Under the pieces are notes generated by a model, which saw only the letters and a list, made by a program, of their open reading frames with translations, was not told the DNA's origin and made no database searches. From a virus: a DNA stretch of 31,084 bases. Positions 6,683-13,480 of this stretch are shown piece by piece. The translations under genes were made by a program, and so were the position numbers. The stretch spans positions 1 to 31,084 of the IMG/VR virus record IMGVR_UViG_3300027754_000306, one strand, 5' to 3'. Position 1 is the stretch's first letter, and each line of letters begins with the position of its first letter.

Positions 6683-6726
6683 GGTGGCGTGGGGTGGTGT
6701 TCGCTGCCCTGCCCTGCGCTGCCACC
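6683..6726 (+). terminator. Possible imperfect hairpin after the lysis cassette
   Basis: GGTGGC (6683-6688) can pair with GCCACC (6721-6726), and G-rich and C-rich halves between them could add pairs. The stem is imperfect and the loop long. It is followed by TTAAATAAAG with no clean T-tract. It lies in the 110-base gap between the lysis cassette and the recombination genes, where a terminator would be expected. The evidence is weak. Confidence 0.3.
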
Positions 6727-6776
6727 TTAAATAAAGAAATCTGGTAACAAAGCCAAACTCTGCCACACCCATGCGC

Positions 6777-6788
6777 TATATTATCAGC
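6777..6788 (+). promoter_or_regulatory. Candidate leaderless -10 element for the exonuclease operon
   Basis: TATATT at 6777-6782 is followed by exactly six bases (ATCAGC) and the ATG at 6789, the same geometry as in the five cassette promoters. No convincing -35 element or upstream box is present, so it would be a different promoter class. No ribosome site precedes the ATG, which supports leaderless translation. It also argues for the start at 6789 over the in-frame ATG at 6771, which would lie upstream of this element. Confidence 0.5.
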
Positions 6789-7709
6789 ATGAATAAAACA
6801 GAGATAATTAAACCAAAGCACGGCAGCCTCAAATGGCAAGCCGTAAGGCATCGTGACAGCAACAAGCATTGTGTTGTTGGCGCAAGTGAAGTAGCAGTAA
6901 TCATGGGCGACAGTCCATACGAAACTATTACTGATCTTGCTATTAGGAAACTCTTGCCACCACAAGTAACAGACACCAATGAAGCGATGGAGAGAGGCAA
7001 TGTTCTTGAGCCTGCACTCATCGCACACGCTGAGAAGAAACTCAAAGAACCATTGATGATGCCAAAGGTTATGTACTTGCACGGGCGCATCATTGCAACG
7101 CTGGATGCACGCAGCAAGACAAACCCCAACCGACTGGTTGAAGCAAAAACAAACAACACTTATATGCTTGGCAACCCTTTGCCTGCATCATGGATGTGGC
7201 AAGCGCAAGCACAAATGTTTTGCACTGGCGCAACAGAAGTTGTCTTTGTGATCTTAGATAAGAGCATGCGTCTTGGTCTTGAAACCGTGCAACGCCAAGA
7301 AGAACTCATTGAGAACATGGTTACTCAAGTGGAACAGTTCTGTGAAGCCATTGATGCACAACGATTGCCAACAGATGAGCCACTGACAGCACCTCAAGTT
7401 TCTTTGTTGCATCCAGAAGCAGCAGGTGAAGTGGAACTTGATGGCAATGGCTTTGCTTTGATTGAAGAGTGGGCAGCCATCAAGCACGCAATCAAAGACT
7501 TAGAAGATCAAGAGAAAGAAATCAAAGACGCTCTGGCTAACGCTCTTCTTGATAAAGAGTTTGGCACAGTCTGTGGACAGCGTGTCTTGTCATTCAAAGC
7601 ACAAACAACAAAACGATTTGACAGCAAGAAACTTATTGCTGACCATCCAGAACTTGAAAACAAGTACACAATCACGAGCACATTCCGTGTCATGCGGAAT
7701 GTGAGATAA
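6789..7709 (+). CDS. YqaJ-like (lambda exonuclease family) viral recombinase
   Basis: The 306-residue protein (MNKTEIIKPKHGSLKWQAVR) carries the YqaJ nuclease pattern. It has VGASEVAVIMGDSPY near the N-terminus, then GNVLEPALIAHAEKK with a conserved Glu, ATLDAR with the catalytic Asp, VEAKT with the Glu-x-Lys of the PD-(D/E)xK core, and WMWQAQAQMF. The family degrades double-stranded DNA 5' to 3' and feeds single strands to an annealing protein, here the adjacent ERF gene 11 bases downstream. The C-terminal third is helical and charged, ending in a mixed segment. Together they form a phage recombination pair used in replication or repair. The start is set by the -10 element six bases upstream. 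Confidence 0.88.
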   Translation: MNKTEIIKPKHGSLKWQAVRHRDSNKHCVVGASEVAVIMGDSPYETITDLAIRKLLPPQVTDTNEAMERGNVLEPALIAHAEKKLKEPLMMPKVMYLHGRIIATLDARSKTNPNRLVEAKTNNTYMLGNPLPASWMWQAQAQMFCTGATEVVFVILDKSMRLGLETVQRQEELIENMVTQVEQFCEAIDAQRLPTDEPLTAPQVSLLHPEAAGEVELDGNGFALIEEWAAIKHAIKDLEDQEKEIKDALANALLDKEFGTVCGQRVLSFKAQTTKRFDSKKLIADHPELENKYTITSTFRVMRNVR

Positions 7710-7720
7710 GGAAAACACCA

Positions 7721-8461
7721 ATGGAAATCATCAAGTTACTTAGCGCAGTCATGGAAGATGCTGGCGCTGTTCGCAAGAGTGAACGCAACACGCATCAAAA
7801 CTTCAACTTCAGGGGAATTGATGCAGTTGTTAATGCTGTATCACCAGCCCTGAGAAAGCATGGTGTGGTCGTGCTACCAACAATCAACAGTTGTGTTTAT
7901 GAAACTGTTGTGGTTGGTCAAAACAAAACCAGCATGGGGCATGTGCAAGTGAATGTTACTTACACTTTCTTTGCACCAGATGGCAGCAGCATCAACGCAA
8001 CGGTAAGCGCAGAAAGCATGGACTCTGGCGACAAAGCCACAGCCAAAGCAATGAGCGTTGCCTTTCGCACAGCACTCCTTCAAACCTTGTGCTTGCCAAC
8101 GGATGACGCTGACCCTGATGCCTTCACCTATGAGCGCACAACAGTCAAAGAAGTTGTTGCCAAACAGGTTGCCACAGCAAGCGAGCCTGCAAGAACCGCA
8201 CAAGCACCACAACGCACAACCAAGTTGGGCAGCGCAGGCGCTAAGGCATCTGAGAGCCAGATCAAGATGGCTGGCACTGTGCTTGGTCAGATTGATGGTG
8301 ATGATGAATTGCTCATGGAACTCACAGGCAGAAAGTCCTTTGGTGATCTGAGTGTGCCAGAAGCATCCAAAGTAATTGAGCAGTTGTTAGCCATCAAGCG
8401 TGGTGAAGCAAAGATCAGTTACGACACCAACGGACTCATCAAAGTTGAGGTGACCAAATGA
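7721..8461 (+). CDS. erf: ERF-family single-strand annealing protein
   Basis: An AAGGAA ribosome site precedes the ATG. The 246-residue protein has the ERF-family N-terminal block: NFNFRGIDAVVNAVSPALRK followed by HGVVVLP, then VTYTFFAPDG, and the diagnostic ESMDSGDKATAKAMSVAF with RTALLQTLCLPTDD. ERF proteins, like P22 Erf, anneal complementary single strands and form rings. The C-terminal part (from about residue 145) is an Ala/Thr-rich linker and a small helical domain (SESQIKMAGTVLGQIDGDDE). The gene directly follows the YqaJ exonuclease, the usual pairing. Its stop overlaps the next start as ATGA. Confidence 0.9.
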   Translation: MEIIKLLSAVMEDAGAVRKSERNTHQNFNFRGIDAVVNAVSPALRKHGVVVLPTINSCVYETVVVGQNKTSMGHVQVNVTYTFFAPDGSSINATVSAESMDSGDKATAKAMSVAFRTALLQTLCLPTDDADPDAFTYERTTVKEVVAKQVATASEPARTAQAPQRTTKLGSAGAKASESQIKMAGTVLGQIDGDDELLMELTGRKSFGDLSVPEASKVIEQLLAIKRGEAKISYDTNGLIKVEVTK

Positions 8462-8661
8462 ATATGAACATTGAGCAAGCACAAGCACAGATCAAAGAAC
8501 TAGAAGAGTTGCTGTTGATCTGGCGCAAGATCGCTGATGAACTTGTTTACACAGAGCACGACGATTACGACCACTACCACAGAAACCCTTTGAGCCGTTG
8601 CGTGCGTTGCGTGGCTCACGATCTTTACCATGACCAAGTGAGCATTGAGGAGAACCCATGA
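8458..8661 (+). CDS. 67-residue protein of unknown function
   Basis: The gene overlaps erf by four bases (ATGA) and the next gene by four bases. The N-terminus is a predicted amphipathic helix (IEQAQAQIKELEELLLIWR). The second half is His/Asp-rich (EHDDYDHYHRN) with RCVRCVAHDLYH, a CxxC plus His set that could bind a metal ion. I recognise no family. Its tight packing between erf and a winged-helix gene places it in the early recombination/replication operon. Confidence 0.65.
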   Translation: MNMNIEQAQAQIKELEELLLIWRKIADELVYTEHDDYDHYHRNPLSRCVRCVAHDLYHDQVSIEENP

Positions 8662-9173
8662 GCGAGCAACTAGAAATCTGGACTGCATATAACGACACTG
8701 AAGGCTATGTAGAGCGACCAGCGAGCCGTGAGCGTGCAATCAGGGAAGCACAGAACGGCACAGCAGGCGACAGGCAGCAGGCAATCTTGAGGTTGTTGGA
8801 TGCTGCAGGTCCACAAGGCATGACATGGAAAGACCTTGGTGATGAACTTGGTTTGCATCACGGCAAGATTTCAGGTTCACTCAGCAACATGCACTTAGGT
8901 GGTCTTGTGTTTATGTTGCGCAAAACCAAAGACAGATGCCATCCGTATGTTCATCCCAACTACAAAGATAACTGGTCTGCAGAAGAACGCTACGACGAAC
9001 CAGCACGCACACGAGCAGGCAAAGAGCGTGAGTTGCATGCAGCGTTGTTGCAGGCGTGTTGTGACGCTGCAGCATTTGGATGGTCAGAGAGTATTCACAA
9101 AGACATTGAAAGCATTGTGAGTATGATTAACCATTATGAAAGATACAACGAACCTGCTGAAAGAAAAGAATGA
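8658..9173 (+). CDS. Winged-helix DNA-binding protein
   Basis: This 171-residue protein has an acidic N-terminus and a winged helix-turn-helix around residues 40-95: AILRLLDAAGPQGMTWKDLGDELGL, then HHGKISGSLSNMHLGGLVFM as the recognition-helix region and RCHPYVHPNY as the wing. Similar domains occur in many actinophage early genes, where they are thought to be transcription or replication regulators. The C-terminal part is helical (HAALLQACCDAAAFGWSESI). The gene overlaps its left neighbour by 4 bases and the right one by 38 bases. DNA binding is well supported by the pattern; the target is unknown. Confidence 0.72.
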   Translation: MSEQLEIWTAYNDTEGYVERPASRERAIREAQNGTAGDRQQAILRLLDAAGPQGMTWKDLGDELGLHHGKISGSLSNMHLGGLVFMLRKTKDRCHPYVHPNYKDNWSAEERYDEPARTRAGKERELHAALLQACCDAAAFGWSESIHKDIESIVSMINHYERYNEPAERKE

Positions 9174-9606
9174 GTGCGAAGGCAACCAAGAGAAATGCAA
9201 TGCCACTGGTTGTCCATTGTTTGGCACGCTTGGCAAAGTTAATCGTGATGGCAAGCGTCGCATTAAAGGTTGTGGTGACCCTGTTGCGAGGGGCAAACGC
9301 AATAGAACAAAGGGCGACACGAAAGCACGCAAGGCACGGCAGGCATTGGGAATAGGTGGTGTGAACTCACGCCATGAGGAAGTTTGGGGTGGCGCTGTGC
9401 GTGTTGAAGTTAAAGCAGGCGCACAAGTAAACCCCATCGCAACTCGTTACATGATTGCCGAACAACAGAGCGAACAGCACAGACCAATTGGAGACAACAG
9501 ACCTTTTATGTTGGTCGCTATGCCAGATGGTATGGTTGATGGTCTTATCGTTATGCGCATCAGCCAGTTTGTGACATTTACTGGCACGGACATTCAAAAT
9601 ATGTAA
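9136..9606 (+). CDS. Putative PD-(D/E)xK-like resolvase/nuclease with N-terminal Cys cluster
   Basis: The 156-residue product begins with a Cys cluster (CEGNQEKCNATGCPLFG, later GCGDP), then a very basic segment (GKRNRTKGDTKARKARQALG). A core follows: SRHEEVWGGAVRVEVKAGAQ, IATRYMIAEQQSEQ and RPFMLVAMPDGMVDGLIVMRI. The HEE, E-V-K and Q residues fit the order expected for a PD-(D/E)xK nuclease, and proteins of this shape are often annotated as Holliday-junction resolvases in actinophages. It would act on recombination or replication intermediates with the YqaJ/ERF pair. It overlaps the upstream gene by 38 bases; no better in-frame start is visible. The fold assignment is inferred. Confidence 0.62.
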   Translation: MKDTTNLLKEKNECEGNQEKCNATGCPLFGTLGKVNRDGKRRIKGCGDPVARGKRNRTKGDTKARKARQALGIGGVNSRHEEVWGGAVRVEVKAGAQVNPIATRYMIAEQQSEQHRPIGDNRPFMLVAMPDGMVDGLIVMRISQFVTFTGTDIQNM

Positions 9607-9635
9607 TGGCGAGCCCGTCGCAAGGCTCGCCATTA
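9604..9635 (+). terminator. Perfect 12-bp hairpin after the recombination operon
   Basis: TAATGGCGAGCC (9604-9615) is the exact reverse complement of GGCTCGCCATTA (9624-9635), with an eight-base loop. It starts within the stop codon of the resolvase-like gene. No T-tract follows, so it may be a weak terminator, a processing site or an mRNA stabiliser rather than a standard intrinsic terminator. The next gene starts 22 bases downstream. Confidence 0.65.
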
Positions 9636-9657
9636 CCAACACAAGTAGGGGTGTGTT

Positions 9658-10269
9658 ATGGAAAATGATATCAGTGACCATGTGGTTACAAGCAACTTTG
9701 TGATCGTGCCTGAGTGGGTTTTGTTGCTGCCAATTACTGCGACAGCGTTGCGTGTTTACTGCGTCATCCGTAAGCATGCTGATAGCAAAACAGGTCAGTG
9801 CTTTCCATCAAGAAAACTTATTGCAACCAAAGCCAGATGCAGTGTTGCCACAGTTGATCGTTGCACCAAAGAACTTGCAACCAATGGCGCTCTTGTTATT
9901 CGCAAGCGCAAGAACAAAGCAGGAGACTGGACCAGCAACCTTTACACCATCGTTGCGCAACCCACAGATTGTCCACAACCTTATGAACAGGTAGCCACAA
10001 AAGATGCACTACCTACCCTCAAAAAAAGGGCTAGGGGTGGCATCAAAAGAATGGCATTAACTAGAACCATTACTAACCAGAAACAAGAACTGGTGAAGTA
10101 CGATTACAAACAACGACAAGACTTGTCTTTAGGTGCTGCCCTGTTCCACACGGGCACAACGCTTGCTGAGGTAAAAAAAGCAGCGCAAGACATGCAAGGC
10201 ATTAGAGAACTCGTAATTGGTGAATACCTACGACTCTGCCAAGTTCATAACATCCACCCAAAGGAGTAA
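9658..10269 (+). CDS. Replication initiator-like HTH protein (HTH_36 type)
   Basis: This 203-residue protein has an N-terminal helix-turn-helix of the replisome-organiser or HTH_36 type. It shows NFVIVPEWVLLLPITATALRV, then YCVIRKHADSKTGQCFPSRK, then LIATKARCSVATVDRCTKEL with NGALVIRKRKNKAGDWTSNLY as the wing. The order Phe-x-x-x-P-x-W, aromatic Tyr, PSRK, tvxRxxxxL and N-x-Y is that of phage replication initiators. The C-terminus is basic and ends with a helical KKAAQDMQGIRELVIGEYLR segment. No helicase loader or helicase gene is seen nearby, so it may recruit host replication proteins directly. A GGGG stretch lies 7-10 bases upstream of the ATG. Confidence 0.75.
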   Translation: MENDISDHVVTSNFVIVPEWVLLLPITATALRVYCVIRKHADSKTGQCFPSRKLIATKARCSVATVDRCTKELATNGALVIRKRKNKAGDWTSNLYTIVAQPTDCPQPYEQVATKDALPTLKKRARGGIKRMALTRTITNQKQELVKYDYKQRQDLSLGAALFHTGTTLAEVKKAAQDMQGIRELVIGEYLRLCQVHNIHPKE

Positions 10270-10273
10270 ACCA

Positions 10274-10825
10274 ATGAGAAAACAAATAAAGAAAACCACT
10301 ATCGCTGCAGTTCTGCTTTTTGTAGGGCTGATCGCTTATGCCAACACAGGTGGCGACCCTGCAGAACCTTCACCAGTGCCCCTAGAAACCACGCTGGTGC
10401 TCTTGCAACCAGTAGAAGCAACAACGACAGTGCCAATAGCAACAACGACCACCAGCACGACCACAAGCACAACAACAACTGAAGTGCCGTTGATGTCTGA
10501 CCCACTTGACTACATTGACGAACAACGCATGTTGCATGGTCGTTGTGGTGAATGGCATGACATGGCATTAGAAGTTGGTTGGCAGGAAAGCGAATGGGCA
10601 ACATTGTCAAATGTGATTTACCGTGAGAGCCGTTGTACCATTGATGCTTGGAACGGTTCAGATGCAGGCTTGACACAAATAAACAAAATCCATACCTCTT
10701 GGTTATCTGACATGGGATGGACACATCCAGAAGATATGTTTAATCCAAGAAACAATTTGCTCTTCGCATACCGCTTATGGGAAACATCAGGCTGGCGACC
10801 TTGGAAAGCAACATCAGGAAAATAA
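10274..10825 (+). CDS. Secreted lytic transglycosylase/lysozyme-like protein with Thr-rich linker
   Basis: A strong AAGGAG site lies 7 bases before the ATG at 10274, which I choose over an upstream in-frame start at 10217. The 183-residue protein has a basic N-terminus and one hydrophobic segment (residues 10-23, IAAVLLFVGLIAYA), making a signal peptide or anchor. A Thr/Ser/Pro linker follows (about 38-72), then a lysozyme-fold domain: NVIYRESRCTIDAW with likely catalytic Glu118, SDAGLTQINKIHTSWLS, and NPRNNLLFAYRLWETSGWRPW. That is the E-S-R, G-x-x-Q-I-N and A-x-x-l-w-x-x-x-G-W-x-P-W pattern of SLT/lysozyme-like domains in actinobacterial secreted proteins. It should cut peptidoglycan glycan strands outside the membrane. 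Its position among early replication genes, not with holin/endolysin, is unusual. Confidence 0.8.
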   Translation: MRKQIKKTTIAAVLLFVGLIAYANTGGDPAEPSPVPLETTLVLLQPVEATTTVPIATTTTSTTTSTTTTEVPLMSDPLDYIDEQRMLHGRCGEWHDMALEVGWQESEWATLSNVIYRESRCTIDAWNGSDAGLTQINKIHTSWLSDMGWTHPEDMFNPRNNLLFAYRLWETSGWRPWKATSGK

Positions 10826-10893
10826 GCGCACTGCGTAACACAACAACTGATAAAGTAAAAACCAATAACAACACACGAAAGCAGCGAAACAAA

Positions 10894-11142
10894 ATGGGCA
10901 TCCGCAAAGACAGAAAAGAACTACGCCAACACTCAGCAGAGTTGATCAAACAAGCACGAGTAAAAAACAATTGCAGCCAAATGAAACTTGCTGCATTGCT
11001 CTCAGTGTCTCAGCCTCTTGTGTCATCATGGGAATGTGGCAAGGTAACAGCAAGCATTGATGATCTTGTTGCAATTGAACAAGCATTAGAAATCCCTGCT
11101 GGACAGTTACTCAATGCGGTTGCCTATCCATCTGTCGCCTAA
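10894..11142 (+). CDS. XRE-family helix-turn-helix regulator (82 aa)
   Basis: From the ATG at 10894 the product has 82 residues: a basic helix (GIRKDRKELRQHSAELIKQ) and a Cro/C1-type HTH with SQMKLAALLSVSQPLVSSWE and CGKVTASIDDLVAIEQALEI, ending GQLLNAVAYPSVA. The residues fit the XRE pattern S-x-x-x-L-A-x-x-L-x-V-S-Q-x-x-V-S-x-W-E-x-G. The frame is open back to an ATG at 10777 inside the transglycosylase gene; starting there would add about 39 low-complexity Lys/Asn/Thr residues, so I prefer the shorter form. It may repress phage promoters, possibly through the box found in the promoter cassettes, but nothing in the sequence proves a target. Confidence 0.75.
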   Translation: MGIRKDRKELRQHSAELIKQARVKNNCSQMKLAALLSVSQPLVSSWECGKVTASIDDLVAIEQALEIPAGQLLNAVAYPSVA

Positions 11143-11176
11143 CAAAAGTTGGGTTGCAATTGCATAGGAGTTTTCA

Positions 11177-11449
11177 TTGGAAGAAATCCAGCAACCACAA
11201 ATCAATGATGTGTGGGAAACTCCATTACGAGCAAACAGGCTTAGCCCTTTGCCGTTGCTGCAATTAACAGAAGGCATGCCGTGCCGTGATGCTGCAGCAA
11301 TGCTTGGCATCAACGCAGGCACTCTCCAGAAGTGGCGCAATGGTGATACACACATTGGGTTGCACTATGCGCATGCAGATCGCATTGCAATCAGAAACCT
11401 TGGAACACATCCAGCCAATGTTTGGGGTGTTGAGTGGTGGAAATTGTGA
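11177..11449 (+). CDS. Small HTH-like DNA-binding protein (90 aa), TTG start
   Basis: An AGGAG ribosome site (11166-11170) sits six bases before the TTG at 11177, a good reason to accept the unusual start. The protein contains CRDAAAMLGINAGTLQKWRNG, a helix-turn-helix pattern, followed by THIGLHYAHADRIAIRNLGT and HPANVWGVEWW. The last block, with H-P-x-x-V/I-W-G-x-x-W, is found in small actinophage regulators. It follows the XRE gene by 35 bases, so the two likely form a regulatory pair. The target sites are unknown. Confidence 0.7.
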   Translation: MEEIQQPQINDVWETPLRANRLSPLPLLQLTEGMPCRDAAAMLGINAGTLQKWRNGDTHIGLHYAHADRIAIRNLGTHPANVWGVEWWKL

Positions 11450-11480
11450 GTGGTCGTAAAAGTTTTTTTGAGAAAGTTAT

Positions 11481-11597
11481 AAAAGCCCTGCTCAGAGGCA
11501 CAAAAATAATGTGCTTAAAGTTGCTTGGTGATAAACATAACTGATAAGGTTTCTGTATTGGGAAGGACAGACCAACCCACAAACAAGGAGAAACCAA
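11481..11597 (+). promoter_or_regulatory. Degenerate sixth copy of the promoter cassette, with a normal leader
   Basis: AAAAGCCCTGCT at 11481-11492 matches the start of the box in copies A and D, but the sequence then diverges (CAGAGGCACAAAAATAATGT). A TTGCTT (11521-11526) follows at about the same distance, with TAAGGT (11545-11550) after an 18-base spacer as a poor -10 element. Here transcription would start about 40 bases before the ATG, and an AAGGAG at 11585-11590 provides a normal ribosome site for the gene at 11598. This looks like an ancestral or decayed version that kept a leader. Confidence 0.55.
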
Positions 11598-11891
11598 ATG
11601 AACATCAAAGAAGCCCAAGCACTGATTGCAAATCAAGAACCGTTGAACAGTCCAGAGGCACGCAAGATTGTTACAAAGGGAAGGTACAACTGGAATTATT
11701 TTATTCCTGTTGCGCTGATCAATTCAGAGATTTCTACTTATAACGAGCGCACACGCAAAACCACTTTCAAGAATGTAAACAGGTTTATTGCTTACCGTGT
11801 TTACATCACATTTGATGGCGTTAAGACCATCAGCAACCAAGTTGTAATTCCAATTGCAAATGTTGAAACTTGTGGCAAGGTTGGTGCATGA
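11598..11891 (+). CDS. 97-residue protein of unknown function
   Basis: A clear AAGGAG lies 7 bases before the ATG. The product has a helical N-terminus (IKEAQALIANQEPLNSPEAR) and then an aromatic, beta-rich core (YNWNYFIPVALINSEIS, FIAYRVYITFDGVKTIS), ending ETCGKVGA. It has no membrane segment and no recognisable catalytic motif. It is followed by ATGAGATGA into the next gene and is likely first in an operon running to 13460. Function unknown. Confidence 0.72.
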   Translation: MNIKEAQALIANQEPLNSPEARKIVTKGRYNWNYFIPVALINSEISTYNERTRKTTFKNVNRFIAYRVYITFDGVKTISNQVVIPIANVETCGKVGA

Positions 11892-11892
11892 G

Positions 11893-12213
11893 ATGAAAAA
11901 CAAAACTAATGTTGTGTACCTCAGTGAGCGCAGCACAACCTTCACATTCCAAAACGGACACACAATCAACAGAGGAGATGCCGTAGCAGTGGCAGACACC
12001 AAAGGCACATGGCGCTTGTCTTATGTTTACCGCAACCAACCAGTGCTCTACGGTGGAGAACTTGGCTATGGCGAGTTGCGATCATTCGCAGTGGAACGAC
12101 TCAGCATCCCCAAGAAAAAGATCACACGCAACTTCACAGAACAACAACGACAAGCAATGGCAGAACGCATGGACCAAGTGCGAGCATCACGCAAAACAAA
12201 AGTAAGCGCATAA
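11893..12213 (+). CDS. 106-residue basic protein of unknown function
   Basis: I choose the ATG at 11893, one base after the previous stop, over an in-frame start at 11854 inside the neighbour. The N-terminal two thirds look like a small beta domain (VVYLSERSTTFTFQNGHTIN, RGDAVAVADTKGTWRLSYVY). The C-terminus is a basic helix (TEQQRQAMAERMDQVRASRK). The charge suggests nucleic-acid contact, but there is no recognised domain. It shares the ATGAGATGA junction with several other small genes. Confidence 0.68.
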   Translation: MKNKTNVVYLSERSTTFTFQNGHTINRGDAVAVADTKGTWRLSYVYRNQPVLYGGELGYGELRSFAVERLSIPKKKITRNFTEQQRQAMAERMDQVRASRKTKVSA

Positions 12214-12243
12214 CCCAACAACAACAAGTAGGAGAAACACAAA

Positions 12244-12672
12244 ATGGAAAAGATCAATCTCACAGAACACCAGTTATATGAAGTGCGAATAGTGTTCGCA
12301 GTTCCAGACTTTGGCACTCGTCAGTACAGCGCCTTAGACATCCTTGCAATGCACGATCTAGAACTGGATGGCATGCTTGTCATTGACATGAGCGAACTGA
12401 AGTTATGTCTGATGAGAGAAGTGCACGGTTTCAAAGACATAGCAACAGAAATAATGATTGCTGAAGAAAAGCAGCAGCCCACCAAGACACGCAAGCCACG
12501 CACCAAAGTTGCAGCACCCAACACTTATGACAAGTGGACAACTCAGCAAGTCAAAGCCCTGACACAGATGAAAGATGCAGGCATGCGCAACAAGAAGATT
12601 GGAACAGCGTTAGGGCGCACTGAGAAAAGCATCATCAATCAGGTTTACAAAATGCGCAATGGCGGTAAGTGA
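12244..12672 (+). CDS. 142-residue protein with C-terminal Myb/SANT-like HTH
   Basis: A TAGGAG site precedes the ATG. The N-terminal 75 residues form a mixed domain I do not recognise. A basic linker follows (KTRKPRTKVAAP), and the C-terminus carries DKWTTQQVKALTQMKDAGMR and NKKIGTALGRTEKSIINQVY, which matches the homeodomain-like Myb/SANT or GcrA-like pattern W-T-x-x-x-v-x-x-L-x-x-x-x-x-x-G-x-x-x-x-x-I-a-x-x-L-g-R-t. Many phage small regulators have such a C-terminal module. DNA binding is therefore likely; the regulated genes are unknown. Confidence 0.7.
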   Translation: MEKINLTEHQLYEVRIVFAVPDFGTRQYSALDILAMHDLELDGMLVIDMSELKLCLMREVHGFKDIATEIMIAEEKQQPTKTRKPRTKVAAPNTYDKWTTQQVKALTQMKDAGMRNKKIGTALGRTEKSIINQVYKMRNGGK

Positions 12673-12673
12673 T

Positions 12674-12883
12674 ATGCGTGTTGTAGATGAAACCAAATGG
12701 TTGCGAGCAAAGATCATCTGCGCAGTGGCATCAACCCTGTTTCTGTTCTGGTGCAGTCGTGGCGTGAACAATGACATTCAGTCAGTAAGGCTTGGCATGG
12801 CATGGCTGGTGCTTCCATTCTGGCTAGTGCTCATCATCAACCTCTATAAAGCCACCAGAGACAAGAACCAACCAGATGCCTAA
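12674..12883 (+). CDS. Small membrane protein with two hydrophobic segments (69 aa)
   Basis: Starting from the ATG at 12674 gives MRVVDETKWLRAKIICAVAS. An alternative ATG at 12659 adds five residues and overlaps the upstream gene by 14 bases. Hydrophobic segments at about residues 13-28 and 41-59 (MAWLVLPFWLVLIINLY) are separated by a polar loop. The C-terminus is charged. It resembles no known holin and lies far from the lysis genes. It may act at the membrane in takeover of the host or exclusion of other phages, but that is a guess. It overlaps the next gene by eight bases. Confidence 0.65.
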   Translation: MRVVDETKWLRAKIICAVASTLFLFWCSRGVNNDIQSVRLGMAWLVLPFWLVLIINLYKATRDKNQPDA

Positions 12884-13460
12884 CAACATACGCCTAGAGT
12901 TACAGAGGCTCTCTAAGCCCATCACAAGCATGCAGGCACATCCATCTAATGTGCGCCAAGGAGATGTTGGCATCATTTGTCAAAGCCTTGAGCATCACGG
13001 ACAGTACCGCCCAATCGTTGTGCACAAATCAACCAACAACATTCTGGCTGGCAACCACACATGGCAAGCAGCCAACGCACTTGGATGGGACAAGATCGCA
13101 TGCACTTATGTTGATTGCGATGATGAGCAAGCGTTACGCATTTTGATTGCAGACAATCGTGCAAATGATCTTGCCAGTTACGACGACGCAGCATTAGCAG
13201 AACTGTTAAAAGAACTTGCGAACAGTGAAGGATTAGAAGGCACGCTGTTTGAGCCAAGTGATCTGGATGATCTGCTTGCAATGCTTGATGCACCACTGCT
13301 ACCAAACTTCAACACTGATGACGACACAGGTAAAGCAATCGTGATCAGAGTGTCAGCATCAGTGCACGAAAGATGGCACAACACTTACGCTGATCTCACT
13401 GGAGACACAGACGATGAACGCATTTTGAGCCTGCTGAACGCATACGACGCACACAAATAA
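12876..13460 (+). CDS. ParB/Spo0J N-terminal-fold protein (ParB-like nuclease domain)
   Basis: The N-terminal 110 residues match the ParB/sulfiredoxin-fold domain: ITSMQAHPSNVRQGDVGIIC, QSLEHHGQYRPIVVH, ILAGNHTWQAANALGWDKIA and ALRILIADNRANDLASYDD. The usual G-x-H-R of ParB CTPases is replaced by G-N-H-T. The C-terminal 80 residues are acidic and helical, without the ParB helix-turn-helix. This type is common in phages, often beside DNA methyltransferases, where it may act as a nuclease or a specificity partner. No methyltransferase is present here. No ParA or centromere-like repeats are visible, so a partition role is not supported. It ends 20 bases before promoter copy B. Confidence 0.8.
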   Translation: MPNNIRLELQRLSKPITSMQAHPSNVRQGDVGIICQSLEHHGQYRPIVVHKSTNNILAGNHTWQAANALGWDKIACTYVDCDDEQALRILIADNRANDLASYDDAALAELLKELANSEGLEGTLFEPSDLDDLLAMLDAPLLPNFNTDDDTGKAIVIRVSASVHERWHNTYADLTGDTDDERILSLLNAYDAHK

Positions 13461-13480
13461 AGAAAAAGTTTTGGCACATA

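Noticed and set aside
9170-9355. Alternative plus-strand frame overlapping the resolvase-like gene
   Set aside because: It lies wholly inside the larger frame, which has Cys clusters and nuclease-like motifs; the short frame has none.
10777-10893. Extended N-terminus of the XRE regulator from the ATG at 10777
   Set aside because: It would add 39 low-complexity residues and overlap the transglycosylase by 49 bases; the HTH unit is complete from 10894.
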